In this document: piece after piece, positions 20,125 through 28,811 of the stretch | Numbering within the stretch: position 1 is the stretch's first letter | How the letters are laid out: the number at the start of each line of letters is the position of its first letter | DNA from: Pseudomonas thermotolerans DSM 14292 | GTDB taxonomy: Bacteria > Pseudomonadota > Gammaproteobacteria > Pseudomonadales > Pseudomonadaceae | NCBI RefSeq assembly: GCF_000364625.1 | Contig: NZ_KB822606.1 | Coordinates: 96,875 to 160,874, forward strand | Direction of reading: 5' to 3' | DNA: 64,000 bases | The notes under the pieces: model-generated | Seen by the model: the letters and a program-made list of their open reading frames with translations, nothing else | Databases searched by the model: none | Told to the model about the DNA's origin: nothing | Program-made: the position numbers and the translations under genes

Positions 20125-20775
20125 ATGCAGTATGACGGTTTGGCCTGGTGCATCGCATTGCTTGCACTGCTGGCTTTCCTGGTGGCCGGGCGGATCCTGT
20201 TCGATCGCCACTGGCTCCTCGGCTGGCTGCGCGGCACCCTCGGCCTGGGCTTCCTGGCCCTGGCCGTTCTGGTGGGGGGGTGCGCCTACGACCTGATGAG
20301 CTACACGGCGCTGCCCCAGGGCAAGCCGCTGGTGACCCTCAGCTTCGCCGCCGAGGGGCCGCAGCGCTACCGGGTCACCCTGCTGGAGGGGAGCGAGGAG
20401 CGCAGCCTGCTGCTGGAAGGCGATCTCTGGCAGCTGGATGCCCGGCTGTTCCGTTGGAAGGGCCTGGCCGAGCTGATCGGTCTGGCTCCCGGCTACCGCC
20501 TGGAGAAGCTCTCCGGGCGTTTCCTGGCCATCGAGCAGCAGGAAGTGGCCCTGCACGCCCAGGCGCAGCTGGCGCAGAGTCCCTACGGCATCGATTTGTG
20601 GCGCTGGCTGCGCCTCGGCCAGCATGACCTGCTGATCTTCGATGCCCAGGCCCTGCGGGTCAGTTACCTGCCGATGGTCGATGGCGCTGTCTATGCAGTG
20701 TCCCTGACCCCCACCGGGTTGCTCGCCCAGCCGCTCAACCAGGCCGCCGAGCAGGCGCTGAAGGAGTGGCGCTGA
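20125..20775 (+). CDS. Conserved membrane-anchored protein, unknown function
   Basis: This 216-aa protein has two N-terminal hydrophobic helices (residues ~7-24 and ~33-52) and then a soluble beta-rich domain. The second helix ends in LVGGCAYDL, which resembles a lipobox but lies too far from the N-terminus to be a normal lipoprotein signal. I recall a similar protein next to nudC in pseudomonads, sometimes mislabelled as an efflux pump. The ATG at 20125 has AGGAAA 8 nt upstream and was chosen over a GTG 6 nt earlier. It ends 3 nt before the convergent dioxygenase gene. Confidence 0.7.
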   Translation: MQYDGLAWCIALLALLAFLVAGRILFDRHWLLGWLRGTLGLGFLALAVLVGGCAYDLMSYTALPQGKPLVTLSFAAEGPQRYRVTLLEGSEERSLLLEGDLWQLDARLFRWKGLAELIGLAPGYRLEKLSGRFLAIEQQEVALHAQAQLAQSPYGIDLWRWLRLGQHDLLIFDAQALRVSYLPMVDGAVYAVSLTPTGLLAQPLNQAAEQALKEWR

Positions 20776-20778
20776 GAC

Positions 20779-21546
20779 TCAGTCGAAGCGGTATACGTCC
20801 ATGCCCAGGGCGCCCATGGTGAAGCCCTGGTAGACCACGGAGAAGCGCTCGCCGGCGCCGTAGGCGAAGTACAGCGGCAAGAGGTGCTCGTCGCTGGGGT
20901 GATTGCGGAGGGCATGGGGCGCCTGCCGGCGGTAGTCGACCAGCGCCGCCTCGTCGCCGCTGGCCAGCTTCTCCACCATCCAGTCGCGGAAAGCCCGCGC
21001 CCAGGGCGCGACCGTGCCGTCCGCGGCATTCCGGTACAGCTCGCGCAGGTTGTGGGTGATGCTCCCCGAGCCGATCAGCAGGACGCCCTGCTCGCGCAGT
21101 GCGCGCAAGGCCCGGCCGATGTGGACCTGCAGCTCCGGCCCCAAGTGGCTCGGCAGAGACAGCTGGAGCATCGGGATGTCGGCTTCGGGGTACATCAGCA
21201 TGAGCGGCACCCAGGCACCGTGATCGAACGGCCGTTGCTCGTCCAGCGCAGCAGGCAGGCCCTGTTCGCCGAGCAGTTCGACGATCTCGCCGGCCAGTCG
21301 GGGAGCGCCAGACGCCGGGTATTGCAGGGCGTAGAGCTCGGGCGGAAAGCCGTAGAAGTCGTGCCAGGTCTCCGGCCGTTCGGCTCCGGTGAGCAGCAGC
21401 CCGTGGCTTTCCCAGTGCGCGGAGACCACCAGGATGGCCTTCGGCCGGGGCAGTTCGGCGGCCAGCCGGGCGAGGACCGGGCCGCTGTCGCCCGGCTCCA
21501 GGGCCAGCATGGGGGAGCCGTGGGAGATGAACAGGCTTGGCAGCAT
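20779..21546 (-). CDS. ygiD: LigB-type extradiol dioxygenase (DODA/YgiD family)
   Basis: A 255-aa protein of the class III extradiol ring-cleavage family; E. coli YgiD is a 4,5-DOPA dioxygenase. The metal and active-site histidines are visible in LFISHGSPM (near residue 9), ILVVSAHWES, and the later FDHGAWVPL. The start at 21546 (MLPSLFISHG) matches the family N-terminus. The native substrate in pseudomonads is not established. It lies downstream of a membrane permease gene on the same strand. Confidence 0.85.
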   Translation of the reverse strand: MLPSLFISHGSPMLALEPGDSGPVLARLAAELPRPKAILVVSAHWESHGLLLTGAERPETWHDFYGFPPELYALQYPASGAPRLAGEIVELLGEQGLPAALDEQRPFDHGAWVPLMLMYPEADIPMLQLSLPSHLGPELQVHIGRALRALREQGVLLIGSGSITHNLRELYRNAADGTVAPWARAFRDWMVEKLASGDEAALVDYRRQAPHALRNHPSDEHLLPLYFAYGAGERFSVVYQGFTMGALGMDVYRFD

Positions 21547-21646
21547 GACGACACTCCTGGGGGAAGGGCGGCTATCTTCGCCGCTCCGGCACCCGGCCAT
21601 CCAGAGCGATTTTTCGAGGATTCCCATCGAATCTTCCGCGGCGCGT

Positions 21647-22375
21647 TCAGCGGCAGATCAGCAGCGCTCCGGTGACGCACAGCAGGAGGTGGAGGCCGAT
21701 GCGGAAATGCCGTTCCTCGATCCGCTGATGCAGGTGCTCGCCCAGCAGCACGCCGATGACCAGCAGCGGCAGGTAGGCGGCGATCTGCGGTAGGGCCGGG
21801 GCCAGGCTGCCGCGCAGCAGGAAGGCCAGGGTCAGGCAGCCGTTGAGGATGAACCACACGCACACCAGGGTGGCGCGCAGGCGCGCCTTGTCCAGCCGGG
21901 TGCCGGCCAGGGCCTGGACCAGCAGTGGACCGCCGGAGGCGAACAGGCCATGGCTCAGGCCCGCGGCGCCGATCTGCAGGCGGGTCAGCCAGTCCGGCGG
22001 CGGGACGCTGGGCCTGCCTTGGCTAAGGTGCAGCAGTTCGCGCAGGGCGAAGCCGAGGATCAGCAGGCCGAAGCCGCGTTTCAGCACCAGGTCGTCCAGC
22101 CAGGGGCCCAGGGCCAGGCCGAGCAGGGTGCCGGTCAGCATCAGTGGCAGGATCGCCCGGCTCAACAGGCGTCGCTCGACGGCCGCGCGCAGCTTCCAGA
22201 CCAGGAAGCCGCTCATGCACACATTGAGGCTCACCAGCACCGGCAGGATGGTCGGGATCGGCAGCAGCAGGGCGCCCAGGGACAGGGCGATCACCACACT
22301 GCCGAAGCCGGTCATGGCCTCCAGGGTATAGGCGAGGAAGATGCAGGCGCCCAGCCACAGCCAGGGGTCGATCAT
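21647..22375 (-). CDS. TauE/SafE-family membrane permease (second copy type)
   Basis: A 242-aa protein with about seven or eight hydrophobic helices and the family motif EAMTGFGSVVIALSLGALL in the first 40 residues. It is only distantly similar to the TauE/SafE protein at 19239-20024, so the two are not a recent duplication. The likely role is export or import of a small organic or sulfur-containing anion. It lies between the flavin monooxygenase and dioxygenase genes, all on the minus strand. Confidence 0.8.
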   Translation of the reverse strand: MIDPWLWLGACIFLAYTLEAMTGFGSVVIALSLGALLLPIPTILPVLVSLNVCMSGFLVWKLRAAVERRLLSRAILPLMLTGTLLGLALGPWLDDLVLKRGFGLLILGFALRELLHLSQGRPSVPPPDWLTRLQIGAAGLSHGLFASGGPLLVQALAGTRLDKARLRATLVCVWFILNGCLTLAFLLRGSLAPALPQIAAYLPLLVIGVLLGEHLHQRIEERHFRIGLHLLLCVTGALLICR

Positions 22376-22447
22376 AGCGATTCCGTGCGGGGGACTCGTA
22401 GGGGAAGGGCAGGCCGGGGCACTGGACGGCCCCGGCGCTGGTTCGGC

Positions 22448-23785
22448 TCAGTGCTGGGCAACGGGGCGGGACGGCGCCAGCGGCTGGCTGGATAGTCCCT
22501 GGCGCAGCTCCTCGCTGTGGTGGCGCACGCTTGCCCGGTAGCTGTCCTTGTGCACGTAGTAGGCCATGCGCTCGAGGTTCAGGTAGTGGTAGCCGCCGTC
22601 CACCCGTACCCTGGCCTTGTCCCGCTTCAGCTGCTTGAAGCGCAGTGCGGCGGGGCTGCCGGCCTGCAGCTGGCGGATGTACAGGGCGACCAGCTCGGCC
22701 TGCTCGTCGCGGCCCTGCCAGCCGAGCCCGGAGGCCTCCACCATGCCCATCATGAACAGGTCGTCGTATTCCGGGTGGAACACGTTAAGGTACAGCTGCG
22801 GCGCGCCGGCGCCCTGGGGCCAGTTGAGGTGGGCGCGGTCGATGAAGGGGTAGTCCAGCTTGTAGCCGGTGCCCAGCAGGATCAGGTCGTACTCGGCCTG
22901 CTCGCCGTCACTGAAGGTCACCTGCTGGCCGTCGATGGCGGCGATGTCGCGGCGCGGCCGGATGTCGCCGTGGCCCAGGTGATGCAGCACCAGGGAGTTC
23001 ATCACCGGGTGGGATTCGTAGAGCCGGTAGTCCGGATCGGGCAGGCCGTACTGCGAGGGCTTGCCGACCAGGGCGCGGATCAGCAGGCCGTCGAGGAACT
23101 GTTTGATGGGCCGCGGCAGCTTGATGGCGCCGCCGAAGGTGTCGGTGGGTCTGCCGAGGATGAACTTGGGCAGGAAGTAGTAGCCGCGGCGTACCGAGAT
23201 GTCCACCGAGGCGGCCCGGTGCACGGCGTCCACGGCGATGTCGCAGGCCGAGTTGCCGCAGCCGACGATCAGCACCCGCTTGCCGGCGAAGATGTCCGCC
23301 GAACGGTAGGCGCTGGAGTGCAGCAGCTCGCCGCTGAACTCGCCGGGCAGCCGGGGCAGGTTCGGGGTGTGCAGGGTGCCGTTGGCGATCAGCACGCCGT
23401 CGACCAGCCATTCGCGGCGCTCGCCGGCCTGTTCGCTGGTCAGCTTCCAGCCCTTCTCCAGGCGCTCTACGGCGAGCACCCGGGTGTTGAACTGGTAGTG
23501 TTCGTAGAGGCCGAAGTGCCGGGCATAGTCGCGGAAGTAGCCGCGCATCTCGCTGTGGTGTGGGTAGACCGCCACTTCCGGGCGCATGGGGAATTCGCTG
23601 AACTCGGTGGTGCTCTTCGAGGAGATCAGGTGCGCCGAGTCGTACATGGTGCTGTGCGGGTTGTCGATGTCCCACAGGCCGCCGACGTCGCTGTGCAGCT
23701 CGAAGCCGACGAAGGGAATGCCGTGCTTTTTCAGTTGCCGGGCAGTACACAGGCCCATGGGGCCGGCGCCAATGATCGCGTACAT
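22448..23785 (-). CDS. Flavin-containing monooxygenase (FMO-like)
   Basis: A 445-aa FAD/NADPH enzyme. It has the FAD-binding Rossmann motif AIIGAGPMGLCTA at the N-terminus, the FMO fingerprint region FSGELLHSSAYRS, and the NADPH Rossmann motif VLIVGCGNSACDIA. FMO and Baeyer-Villiger enzymes oxygenate soft nucleophiles or ketones; the substrate cannot be read from sequence. It is the first gene of a minus-strand group (FMO, permease, dioxygenase) and is divergent from the spermidine-synthase-like gene. Confidence 0.88.
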   Translation of the reverse strand: MYAIIGAGPMGLCTARQLKKHGIPFVGFELHSDVGGLWDIDNPHSTMYDSAHLISSKSTTEFSEFPMRPEVAVYPHHSEMRGYFRDYARHFGLYEHYQFNTRVLAVERLEKGWKLTSEQAGERREWLVDGVLIANGTLHTPNLPRLPGEFSGELLHSSAYRSADIFAGKRVLIVGCGNSACDIAVDAVHRAASVDISVRRGYYFLPKFILGRPTDTFGGAIKLPRPIKQFLDGLLIRALVGKPSQYGLPDPDYRLYESHPVMNSLVLHHLGHGDIRPRRDIAAIDGQQVTFSDGEQAEYDLILLGTGYKLDYPFIDRAHLNWPQGAGAPQLYLNVFHPEYDDLFMMGMVEASGLGWQGRDEQAELVALYIRQLQAGSPAALRFKQLKRDKARVRVDGGYHYLNLERMAYYVHKDSYRASVRHHSEELRQGLSSQPLAPSRPVAQH

Positions 23786-23908
23786 GGGAACCTCGAGTTT
23801 CTTGTCGGTATGGCGGAATTATCCCGTGACCGCAGGGCCGGTCTTCAATGACAATCGGCGCCGTTGCGAACCGGGTGCGGGGCCCGGGATGTCATCCGGG
23901 AGAGGTCG

Positions 23909-24676
23909 ATGGCCGACGATCATCAACTGCAAGAGGAGCGCCTGCTCGCCGAGGTGCGCGATGCCTTCGGGGTGATCCGAGTGGTGGAGGTGGGCGACTA
24001 CCGCTTTCTCGAGTTCGGCGAGGAGGCTATCGAGCAGAGCTGTGTGTTCACTGCCGACCCCTGCTGGCTGGAGTACGACTACACCCGCGCCATGCTGCTC
24101 GCTGCGCTGGCTCATCCGCGGCCGGAGAGCGCGCTGTTCCTCGGCCTCGGCGCGGGTACCCTGACCCAGGCCTGCCTGAAGTTCCTGCCCCTCGAGGACG
24201 TGGAGTGCATCGAGCTGCGCCCGGAGGTGCCGCGCCTGGCCATGGAGTTCCTGGGCCTGAACGACGATCCGCGGCTGACCCTACGGGTCGGCGATGCCGT
24301 CGAATTGCTGCCGTCCGCGGAACGCGCCGACCTGATCTTCGTCGATCTCTACACCGACAGCGGCCCCGGCGCCGCGCACCTGGCCTGGAGCTTCCTGGAA
24401 GCCTGCCAGCGCAAGCTGGAACCGGGGGGCTGGCTGGTCATCAACCAGTGGGGCACCGACTGCGGCAAGCCGCTCGGTGCCGCACTGCTGCGCGGGCTGT
24501 TCCATCGCCACTACTGGGAGATCCCGGTGAAGGAGGGTAACGTGATCCTGCTGGTGCCCGCCGAGCTGGAGCAGGCCCTGGACCTCGCCGGGCTGGCGGC
24601 GCGGGCCGATGCCCTGGCGCCGCGCCTGGGCTATTCGCTGCAGCCGCTGCTGGAGGTGCTGCGCCCGGCGTCCTAG
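23909..24676 (+). CDS. Spermidine synthase-like SAM-fold protein
   Basis: A 255-aa protein with the spermidine-synthase/methyltransferase Rossmann fold: motif I ALFLGLGAGTLTQACLKFLP, the acidic motif CIELRPEV, and RVGDAVELLP. The next strand reads DLIFVDLYTDSGPG, where spermidine synthases usually have a D-x-x-D type loop. It is shorter than SpeE and has no obvious decarboxylated-SAM loop, so true aminopropyl transfer is uncertain. The start follows a strong GGAGAGG site. Confidence 0.75.
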   Translation: MADDHQLQEERLLAEVRDAFGVIRVVEVGDYRFLEFGEEAIEQSCVFTADPCWLEYDYTRAMLLAALAHPRPESALFLGLGAGTLTQACLKFLPLEDVECIELRPEVPRLAMEFLGLNDDPRLTLRVGDAVELLPSAERADLIFVDLYTDSGPGAAHLAWSFLEACQRKLEPGGWLVINQWGTDCGKPLGAALLRGLFHRHYWEIPVKEGNVILLVPAELEQALDLAGLAARADALAPRLGYSLQPLLEVLRPAS

Positions 24677-24867
24677 GCAGGTCGGGCCGCTGAAGTGGAC
24701 CCGGGCGGCGTTTTGCATGGTGCGCGGGCCTCGGCGGTATCCTCGCTGGCCATCAGCGCCGGCACCGGGGTGGCGATGGCCGCCGCGTCGCCCTCGCTGA
24801 GCGCCCGGCGGTCCAGGCCGATCAGGAAGAAGTGGCCGCGGACGCGTCCGTTGGGAGTCTGGCTCAT
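24673..24867 (-). CDS. Possible small hypothetical protein
   Basis: A 64-codon frame begins MSQTPNGRVRGHFFLIGLDR, with AGGAT 8 nt before the ATG, and ends by overlapping the last 4 nt of the convergent spermidine-synthase-like gene. The second half is Ala/Pro/Thr-rich and looks unconstrained. I recognise no family. The start context is the only positive evidence. Confidence 0.35.
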   Translation of the reverse strand: MSQTPNGRVRGHFFLIGLDRRALSEGDAAAIATPVPALMASEDTAEARAPCKTPPGSTSAARPA

Positions 24868-24991
24868 CGGGCATCCTTGTGCCGGATAGGGACTAGTCCT
24901 GTATGGAGCGCGGGGCGGGATTGTCCAGGGGGGCCGGGAGACCGCCCGGCGCCGGGATGCAAAAACTCGCCTCTCAACCAGGATTTTCCTG

Positions 24992-25177
24992 TATAGTTCG
25001 CGCTGGCCGTTGCTCCGGCCGCGTTTGAGGTAATGCAGTCTCCCCCGAAGCCCGCTTCGGCCGCGTGTCCGCTCTGCGGACTACCCTTGACGATTCATCC
25101 ATCCACATTTCGCAAATCCCCAGCTATCTGGCTGCCAGGGTGACCCTAGGGTCGTACACGGCATGCGCAGCCTTGGG
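24992..25177 (+). promoter_or_regulatory. Putative promoter and structured 5' leader of deaD
   Basis: A TATAGT -10-like hexamer (24992-24997, with a weak -35) precedes about 200 nt of non-coding leader. The leader contains a CCGAAG/CTTCGG hairpin (25045-25060), a GTCCGC/GCGGAC hairpin with a 3-nt loop (25067-25081) and a 12-bp palindrome GACCCTAGGGTC (25142-25153). E. coli deaD also has a long regulated leader; function here is inferred. Confidence 0.5.
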
Positions 25178-25213
25178 CATGGGTTTTTGCGGATTCAGAG
25201 GCAAAAACCCATG
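25178..25213 (+). promoter_or_regulatory. Hairpin that sequesters the deaD start codon
   Basis: CATGGGTTTTTGC (25178-25190) is the exact reverse complement of GCAAAAACCCATG (25201-25213), giving a 13-bp perfect stem with a 10-nt loop GGATTCAGAG. The deaD ATG (25211-25213) is the base of the stem, and the AGAGG ribosome-binding site straddles the loop. Confidence 0.8.
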
Positions 25214-26872
25214 ACTCAGGTATCCGGCGGATTCGCCGAGCTCGACCTTCTTCCCAGTATCGTCGCCGCGGTGCACGCCACCGGCTACGAGGAGCCGTCG
25301 CCGATCCAGGCCCAGGCCATTCCGGTGATCCTCGCCGGCCACGACATGATCGGCCAGGCGCAGACCGGCACCGGCAAGACTGCCGCCTTCGCGTTGCCGA
25401 TCCTCTGCCGCATCGACCCGGATCGCAAGGAGCCCCAGGCCCTGGTGCTGGCGCCGACCCGCGAGTTGGCCCTGCAGGTGGCCACCGCCTTCGAGACCTA
25501 CGCCGCGCAGATGCCCGGTGTGCGCGTGGTGGCCATCTACGGCGGCGCTCCCATGGGGCCGCAGCTCAAGGCCATCCGTCAGGGGGCGCAGATCATCGTT
25601 GCCACCCCGGGGCGCCTGTGCGACCACCTGCGCCGCGATGAGCACCTGCTCTCCACCGTGCACCACCTGGTGCTCGACGAGGCCGACGAGATGCTCAAGC
25701 TCGGCTTCATGGAAGATCTCGAGGTGATCTTCAACGCCATGCCGGAGAGCCGTCAGACCGTGCTGTTCTCAGCCACCCTGCCGGCCTCCATCCGCGCCAT
25801 CGCCGAGCGCCACCTGCATGAGCCGAAGCACATCAGGATCGCCGCCAAGACCCAGACCGTGGCGCGCATCGACCAGGCGCACCTGATGATCCACGCCGAC
25901 CAGAAGATCCCGGCGGTGCTGCGCCTGCTGGAGGTCGAGGACTTCGACGCGCTGATCGCCTTCGTGCGCACCAAGCAGGCCACCCTGGATCTGACCTCGG
26001 CCCTTGAGGCCAAGGGCTACAAGGTCGCCGCGCTGAACGGCGACATCGCCCAGAACCAGCGCGAGCGGGTCATCGAGTCGCTCAAGGACGGCCGACTGGA
26101 CATCGTGGTGGCCACCGACGTGGCGGCCCGCGGCCTGGACGTGCCGCGCATCACCCATGTGCTCAACGTGGACATGCCCTACGACCCGGAGTCTTACGTA
26201 CACCGCATCGGCCGCACCGGGCGTGCCGGCCGCGAAGGCCGCGCGCTGCTGCTGGTCACCCCGCGCGAACGGCGCATGCTGCAGGTGATCGAGCGGGTCA
26301 CCAACCAGAAGGTCGCCGAGGTGCGCCTGCCCACCGCCCAGCAGGTGCTGGAAGCGCGCATCCGCAAGCTGACCGCCAGCCTGCAGCCGCTGCTGGAAGG
26401 TTCCGAGGCCAGCCATGGCGAGCTGCTCGACCGTCTGCTCACCGATCTCGGTTGCGAGCCGCGCCAGTTGGCCGCCGCGCTGCTGGCCAAGCTCACCCAG
26501 GGGCAGACCCTGGATCTGGAGCAGTTGGAGCGCGAGACCCCGCTGGTGCCCAGCGCACCGCGCGAACGTGCCCCGCGCAGCGGCGAAGGCCGCGAGCCGC
26601 GCGAACGCCGCGCTCCGCCGCCGCTGGCCGAAGGCAGGGTACGCTGCCGCACCGCCCTGGGGGCGCGCGACGGCATCGCCGCACGCAATCTGCTCGGCGC
26701 CATCCTCAATGAAGGCGGTCTGGCCCGCGAGGCCATCGGCCGCATCCAGATCCGAGAGACCTTCAGCCTGATCGAGCTGCCGGAGGAAGGCCTGGATCGC
26801 CTGCTCGGCAGGCTCAAGGACACCCGCGTCGCCGGCAAGGCGCTGAAGCTGCGCCGCTACCGCGAGGACTGA
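25211..26872 (+). CDS. deaD: Cold-shock DEAD-box RNA helicase DeaD/CsdA
   Basis: DeaD unwinds RNA duplexes in ribosome assembly and mRNA decay, especially in the cold. The 553-aa protein shows AQTGTGKT (Walker A), PTRELALQ, LDEADEM, SAT, ARGLDVPRI and HRIGRTGRAGR. A C-terminal DbpA-type RNA-binding domain begins near CRTALGARDGIAARN, after a basic Arg-rich linker. The start at MTQVSGGFAELDL fits the family; an in-frame ATG at 25163 would add 16 residues and read through the hairpin, so it cannot be fully excluded. Confidence 0.95.
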   Translation: MTQVSGGFAELDLLPSIVAAVHATGYEEPSPIQAQAIPVILAGHDMIGQAQTGTGKTAAFALPILCRIDPDRKEPQALVLAPTRELALQVATAFETYAAQMPGVRVVAIYGGAPMGPQLKAIRQGAQIIVATPGRLCDHLRRDEHLLSTVHHLVLDEADEMLKLGFMEDLEVIFNAMPESRQTVLFSATLPASIRAIAERHLHEPKHIRIAAKTQTVARIDQAHLMIHADQKIPAVLRLLEVEDFDALIAFVRTKQATLDLTSALEAKGYKVAALNGDIAQNQRERVIESLKDGRLDIVVATDVAARGLDVPRITHVLNVDMPYDPESYVHRIGRTGRAGREGRALLLVTPRERRMLQVIERVTNQKVAEVRLPTAQQVLEARIRKLTASLQPLLEGSEASHGELLDRLLTDLGCEPRQLAAALLAKLTQGQTLDLEQLERETPLVPSAPRERAPRSGEGREPRERRAPPPLAEGRVRCRTALGARDGIAARNLLGAILNEGGLAREAIGRIQIRETFSLIELPEEGLDRLLGRLKDTRVAGKALKLRRYRED

Positions 26873-26898
26873 TCCGGCAAGGTCTCCGGAAAGAGAAG

Positions 26899-26930
26899 CG
26901 GCCCGGCCTGCTCAGCACGCCGGGCCGTTT
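26899..26930 (+). terminator. Rho-independent terminator after deaD
   Basis: CGGCCCGGC (26899-26907) pairs with GCCGGGCCG (26919-26927), followed by TTT. It lies between deaD and the convergent thioredoxin-like gene. Confidence 0.6.
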
Positions 26931-26940
26931 GCCGTGTCGG

Positions 26941-27222
26941 TTACTGGCTTTCAGCCGCCAGCACTTCCTGCAGGAAGCGTAGGAACACGGTGTAGACCTG
27001 TTCGCCGCCGTCCTCCCGCTGCACCACGAAGAAGGGGGCGCTGGCCACGCCGTAGTACTGGCTGGCCAGCCAGCCGGCGCTGGTCGGGTCACGCTCGTCG
27101 GCCACCAAGATGCGGTCGATGCGTCCGAGCAGGCCGCGCCTTTCCAGCTGCTGCAGCACGTCCCGGCACTTGGCGCAGTCCTGGCCGTCGGCCAGGACTT
27201 TCTTCACCAGAGTGATGCGCAT
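26941..27222 (-). CDS. Small thioredoxin/glutaredoxin-like protein
   Basis: A 93-aa protein with a single Cys16-Ala-Lys-Cys19 redox motif (DGQDCAKCRDVL) followed by a thioredoxin-like strand order and the segment SAPFFVVQREDG, where a cis-proline would be expected. It is encoded 8 nt downstream of cysH on the same strand. An accessory role in reducing CysH or handling sulfur is a reasonable inference. The ATG at 27222 was chosen; the frame upstream runs only inside cysH. Confidence 0.7.
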   Translation of the reverse strand: MRITLVKKVLADGQDCAKCRDVLQQLERRGLLGRIDRILVADERDPTSAGWLASQYYGVASAPFFVVQREDGGEQVYTVFLRFLQEVLAAESQ

Positions 27223-27230
27223 GGGGGCTC

Positions 27231-27965
27231 TTACTTCTTGGCGATCAGGTTGCCGGCATGCAGGCCGCATTCCTTCTGGGTGGCTTCCTCCCACCACCAG
27301 CGGCCTTCGCGCTCGTGCTGGTTGGGTAGCACCGGGCGGGTGCAGGGCTCGCAGCCGATGCTGATGTAGCCGCGCTCGTGCAGGCTGTTGTAGGGCAGTT
27401 CGAGCATGCGGATGTAGGCCCAGACTTCCTCGCTGGTCATCTGCGCCAGCGGGTTGAATTTGTACAGGGGCTTCTCCGGGGTGGAGAAGGCGCCGTCCAG
27501 CTCCAGCACCGCCACCTGGCTGCGGGTGCCGGGACTCTGGTCGCGGCGCTGTCCGGTGGCCCAGGCCCTGACGGTGGCCAGCTTGCGCTTCAGGGGCTCG
27601 ATCTTGCGGATCCCGCAGCATTCGCCGTGGCCGTCCTTGTAGAAGCTGAACAGGCCTTTTTCCTTGACGAAGGGCTCGAGCCGCGCGGGATCGGGGGAGA
27701 GCACCTCGATGGCGATGCCGTAGTGCTCGCGTACCTGGTCGATGAAGCGGTAGGTTTCCGGGTGCAGGCGGCCGGTATCCAGGCTGAACACCTTGACGTT
27801 CTTGTTCAGCTTCCAGGCCATGTCCACCAGCACCACGTCCTCGGCGCCGCTGAAGGAGATCCAGAGGTCGTCGCCGAAGTGCTGGAAGGCGAGCTTGAGG
27901 ATGTCCTGGGGGGATTTGTTGGCGTAGGTCGTCGCCAGTTCGGCGACGTCGAAGGGATGGCTCAT
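27231..27965 (-). CDS. cysH: Adenylylsulfate (APS) reductase, 4Fe-4S type
   Basis: CysH reduces adenylylsulfate to sulfite in assimilatory sulfate reduction. The 244-aa protein has the nucleotide loop [12 protein letters not shown] and four cluster cysteines, Cys116-Cys117 (GECCGIRK) and Cys205/Cys208 (GCEPCTRP). These indicate the APS-specific, iron-sulfur-containing class. The catalytic Cys233 lies in the C-terminal KECGLH motif. The start at 27965 ([19 protein letters not shown]) is typical. It is divergent from thrH across a 184-bp AT-rich spacer that could hold a CysB site. Confidence 0.95.
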   Translation of the reverse strand: MSHPFDVAELATTYANKSPQDILKLAFQHFGDDLWISFSGAEDVVLVDMAWKLNKNVKVFSLDTGRLHPETYRFIDQVREHYGIAIEVLSPDPARLEPFVKEKGLFSFYKDGHGECCGIRKIEPLKRKLATVRAWATGQRRDQSPGTRSQVAVLELDGAFSTPEKPLYKFNPLAQMTSEEVWAYIRMLELPYNSLHERGYISIGCEPCTRPVLPNQHEREGRWWWEEATQKECGLHAGNLIAKK

Positions 27966-28086
27966 CAGGCGGATTCCTAGGCTGGCGTTCGTACGCTCTG
28001 TGGCCGGCGATGGTAGCAAATGTGGATTTATGCGCCTAAATAACCATCTGAAAGCATCACTGCATGTTTTGAATATAAGCGGCGCG

Positions 28087-28115
28087 TTGCACCGGGCGAG
28101 GCGAGCCGCTAGAGT
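28087..28115 (+). promoter_or_regulatory. Sigma-70-type promoter of thrH
   Basis: TTGCAC (28087-28092), a 17-bp spacer and TAGAGT (28110-28115) lie about 35 nt before the thrH GTG start. Confidence 0.6.
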
Positions 28116-28149
28116 GCCGCCTTTCGTCCAAAACCGCTGGGAGTCTGCT

Positions 28150-28767
28150 GTGGAAATCGCCTGTCTCGACCTGGAAGGGGTTCTGGTTCCGGAGATCTGG
28201 ATCGCCTTTGCTGAAAAAACCGGTATCGATGCGCTCAAGGCGACCACCCGGGATATCCCCGACTATGACGTGCTGATGAAGCAGCGTCTGCGCATCCTCG
28301 ACGAGCACGGCCTGAAGCTGCGGGACATCCAGGAAGTGATCGCCACCCTGAAGCCCTTGGAGGGCGCGGTGGAGTTCGTCGACTGGCTGCGCGAGCGCTT
28401 CCAGGTGGTGATCCTCTCCGACACCTTCTACGAGTTCTCCCAGCCGCTCATGCGCCAGCTGGGCTTCCCGACCCTGCTGTGCCATCGCCTGATCACCGAC
28501 GAGAACGACCGTGTGGTGGACTACCAGCTGCGCCAGAAGGATCCCAAGCGCCAGTCGGTGATCGCCTTCAAGAGCCTCTACTATCGGGTGATCGCCGCCG
28601 GCGATTCCTACAACGATACCGCCATGCTCTCCGAGGCCCACGCCGGCATCCTGTTCCACGCGCCGGACAACGTGATCCGCGAGTTCCCGCAGTTCCCCGC
28701 GGTGCATACCTACGAGGATCTCAAGCGCGAGTTCATCAAGGCTTCCAACCGCCAGCTGAGCCTGTGA
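28150..28767 (+). CDS. thrH: Bifunctional phosphoserine phosphatase / homoserine phosphotransferase ThrH
   Basis: ThrH is a HAD-superfamily enzyme that dephosphorylates phosphoserine and can move phosphate to homoserine, linking serine and threonine synthesis. The 205-aa sequence is very close to my memory of P. aeruginosa ThrH. The HAD nucleophile is Asp7 in CLDLEG; motif II is [10 protein letters not shown], and motif IV is [12 protein letters not shown]. The start codon is GTG at 28150 ([10 protein letters not shown]). Confidence 0.96.
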   Translation: MEIACLDLEGVLVPEIWIAFAEKTGIDALKATTRDIPDYDVLMKQRLRILDEHGLKLRDIQEVIATLKPLEGAVEFVDWLRERFQVVILSDTFYEFSQPLMRQLGFPTLLCHRLITDENDRVVDYQLRQKDPKRQSVIAFKSLYYRVIAAGDSYNDTAMLSEAHAGILFHAPDNVIREFPQFPAVHTYEDLKREFIKASNRQLSL

Positions 28768-28772
28768 TGCAC

Positions 28773-28803
28773 AAGGCCGGGAGCCCTGTGGCTTCCCGGC
28801 CTT
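28773..28803. terminator. Bidirectional terminator between thrH and pabB
   Basis: AAGGCCGGGAGCC pairs with GGCTTCCCGGCCTT, with one bulged base and a short loop, in the 44-bp gap between convergent genes. Confidence 0.7.
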
Positions 28804-28811
28804 GTCCCGCC

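Noticed and set aside
23019..23100. Possible frameshift in the flavin monooxygenase
   Set aside because: The frame is open throughout and both Rossmann motifs are in one frame, so the gene is intact.
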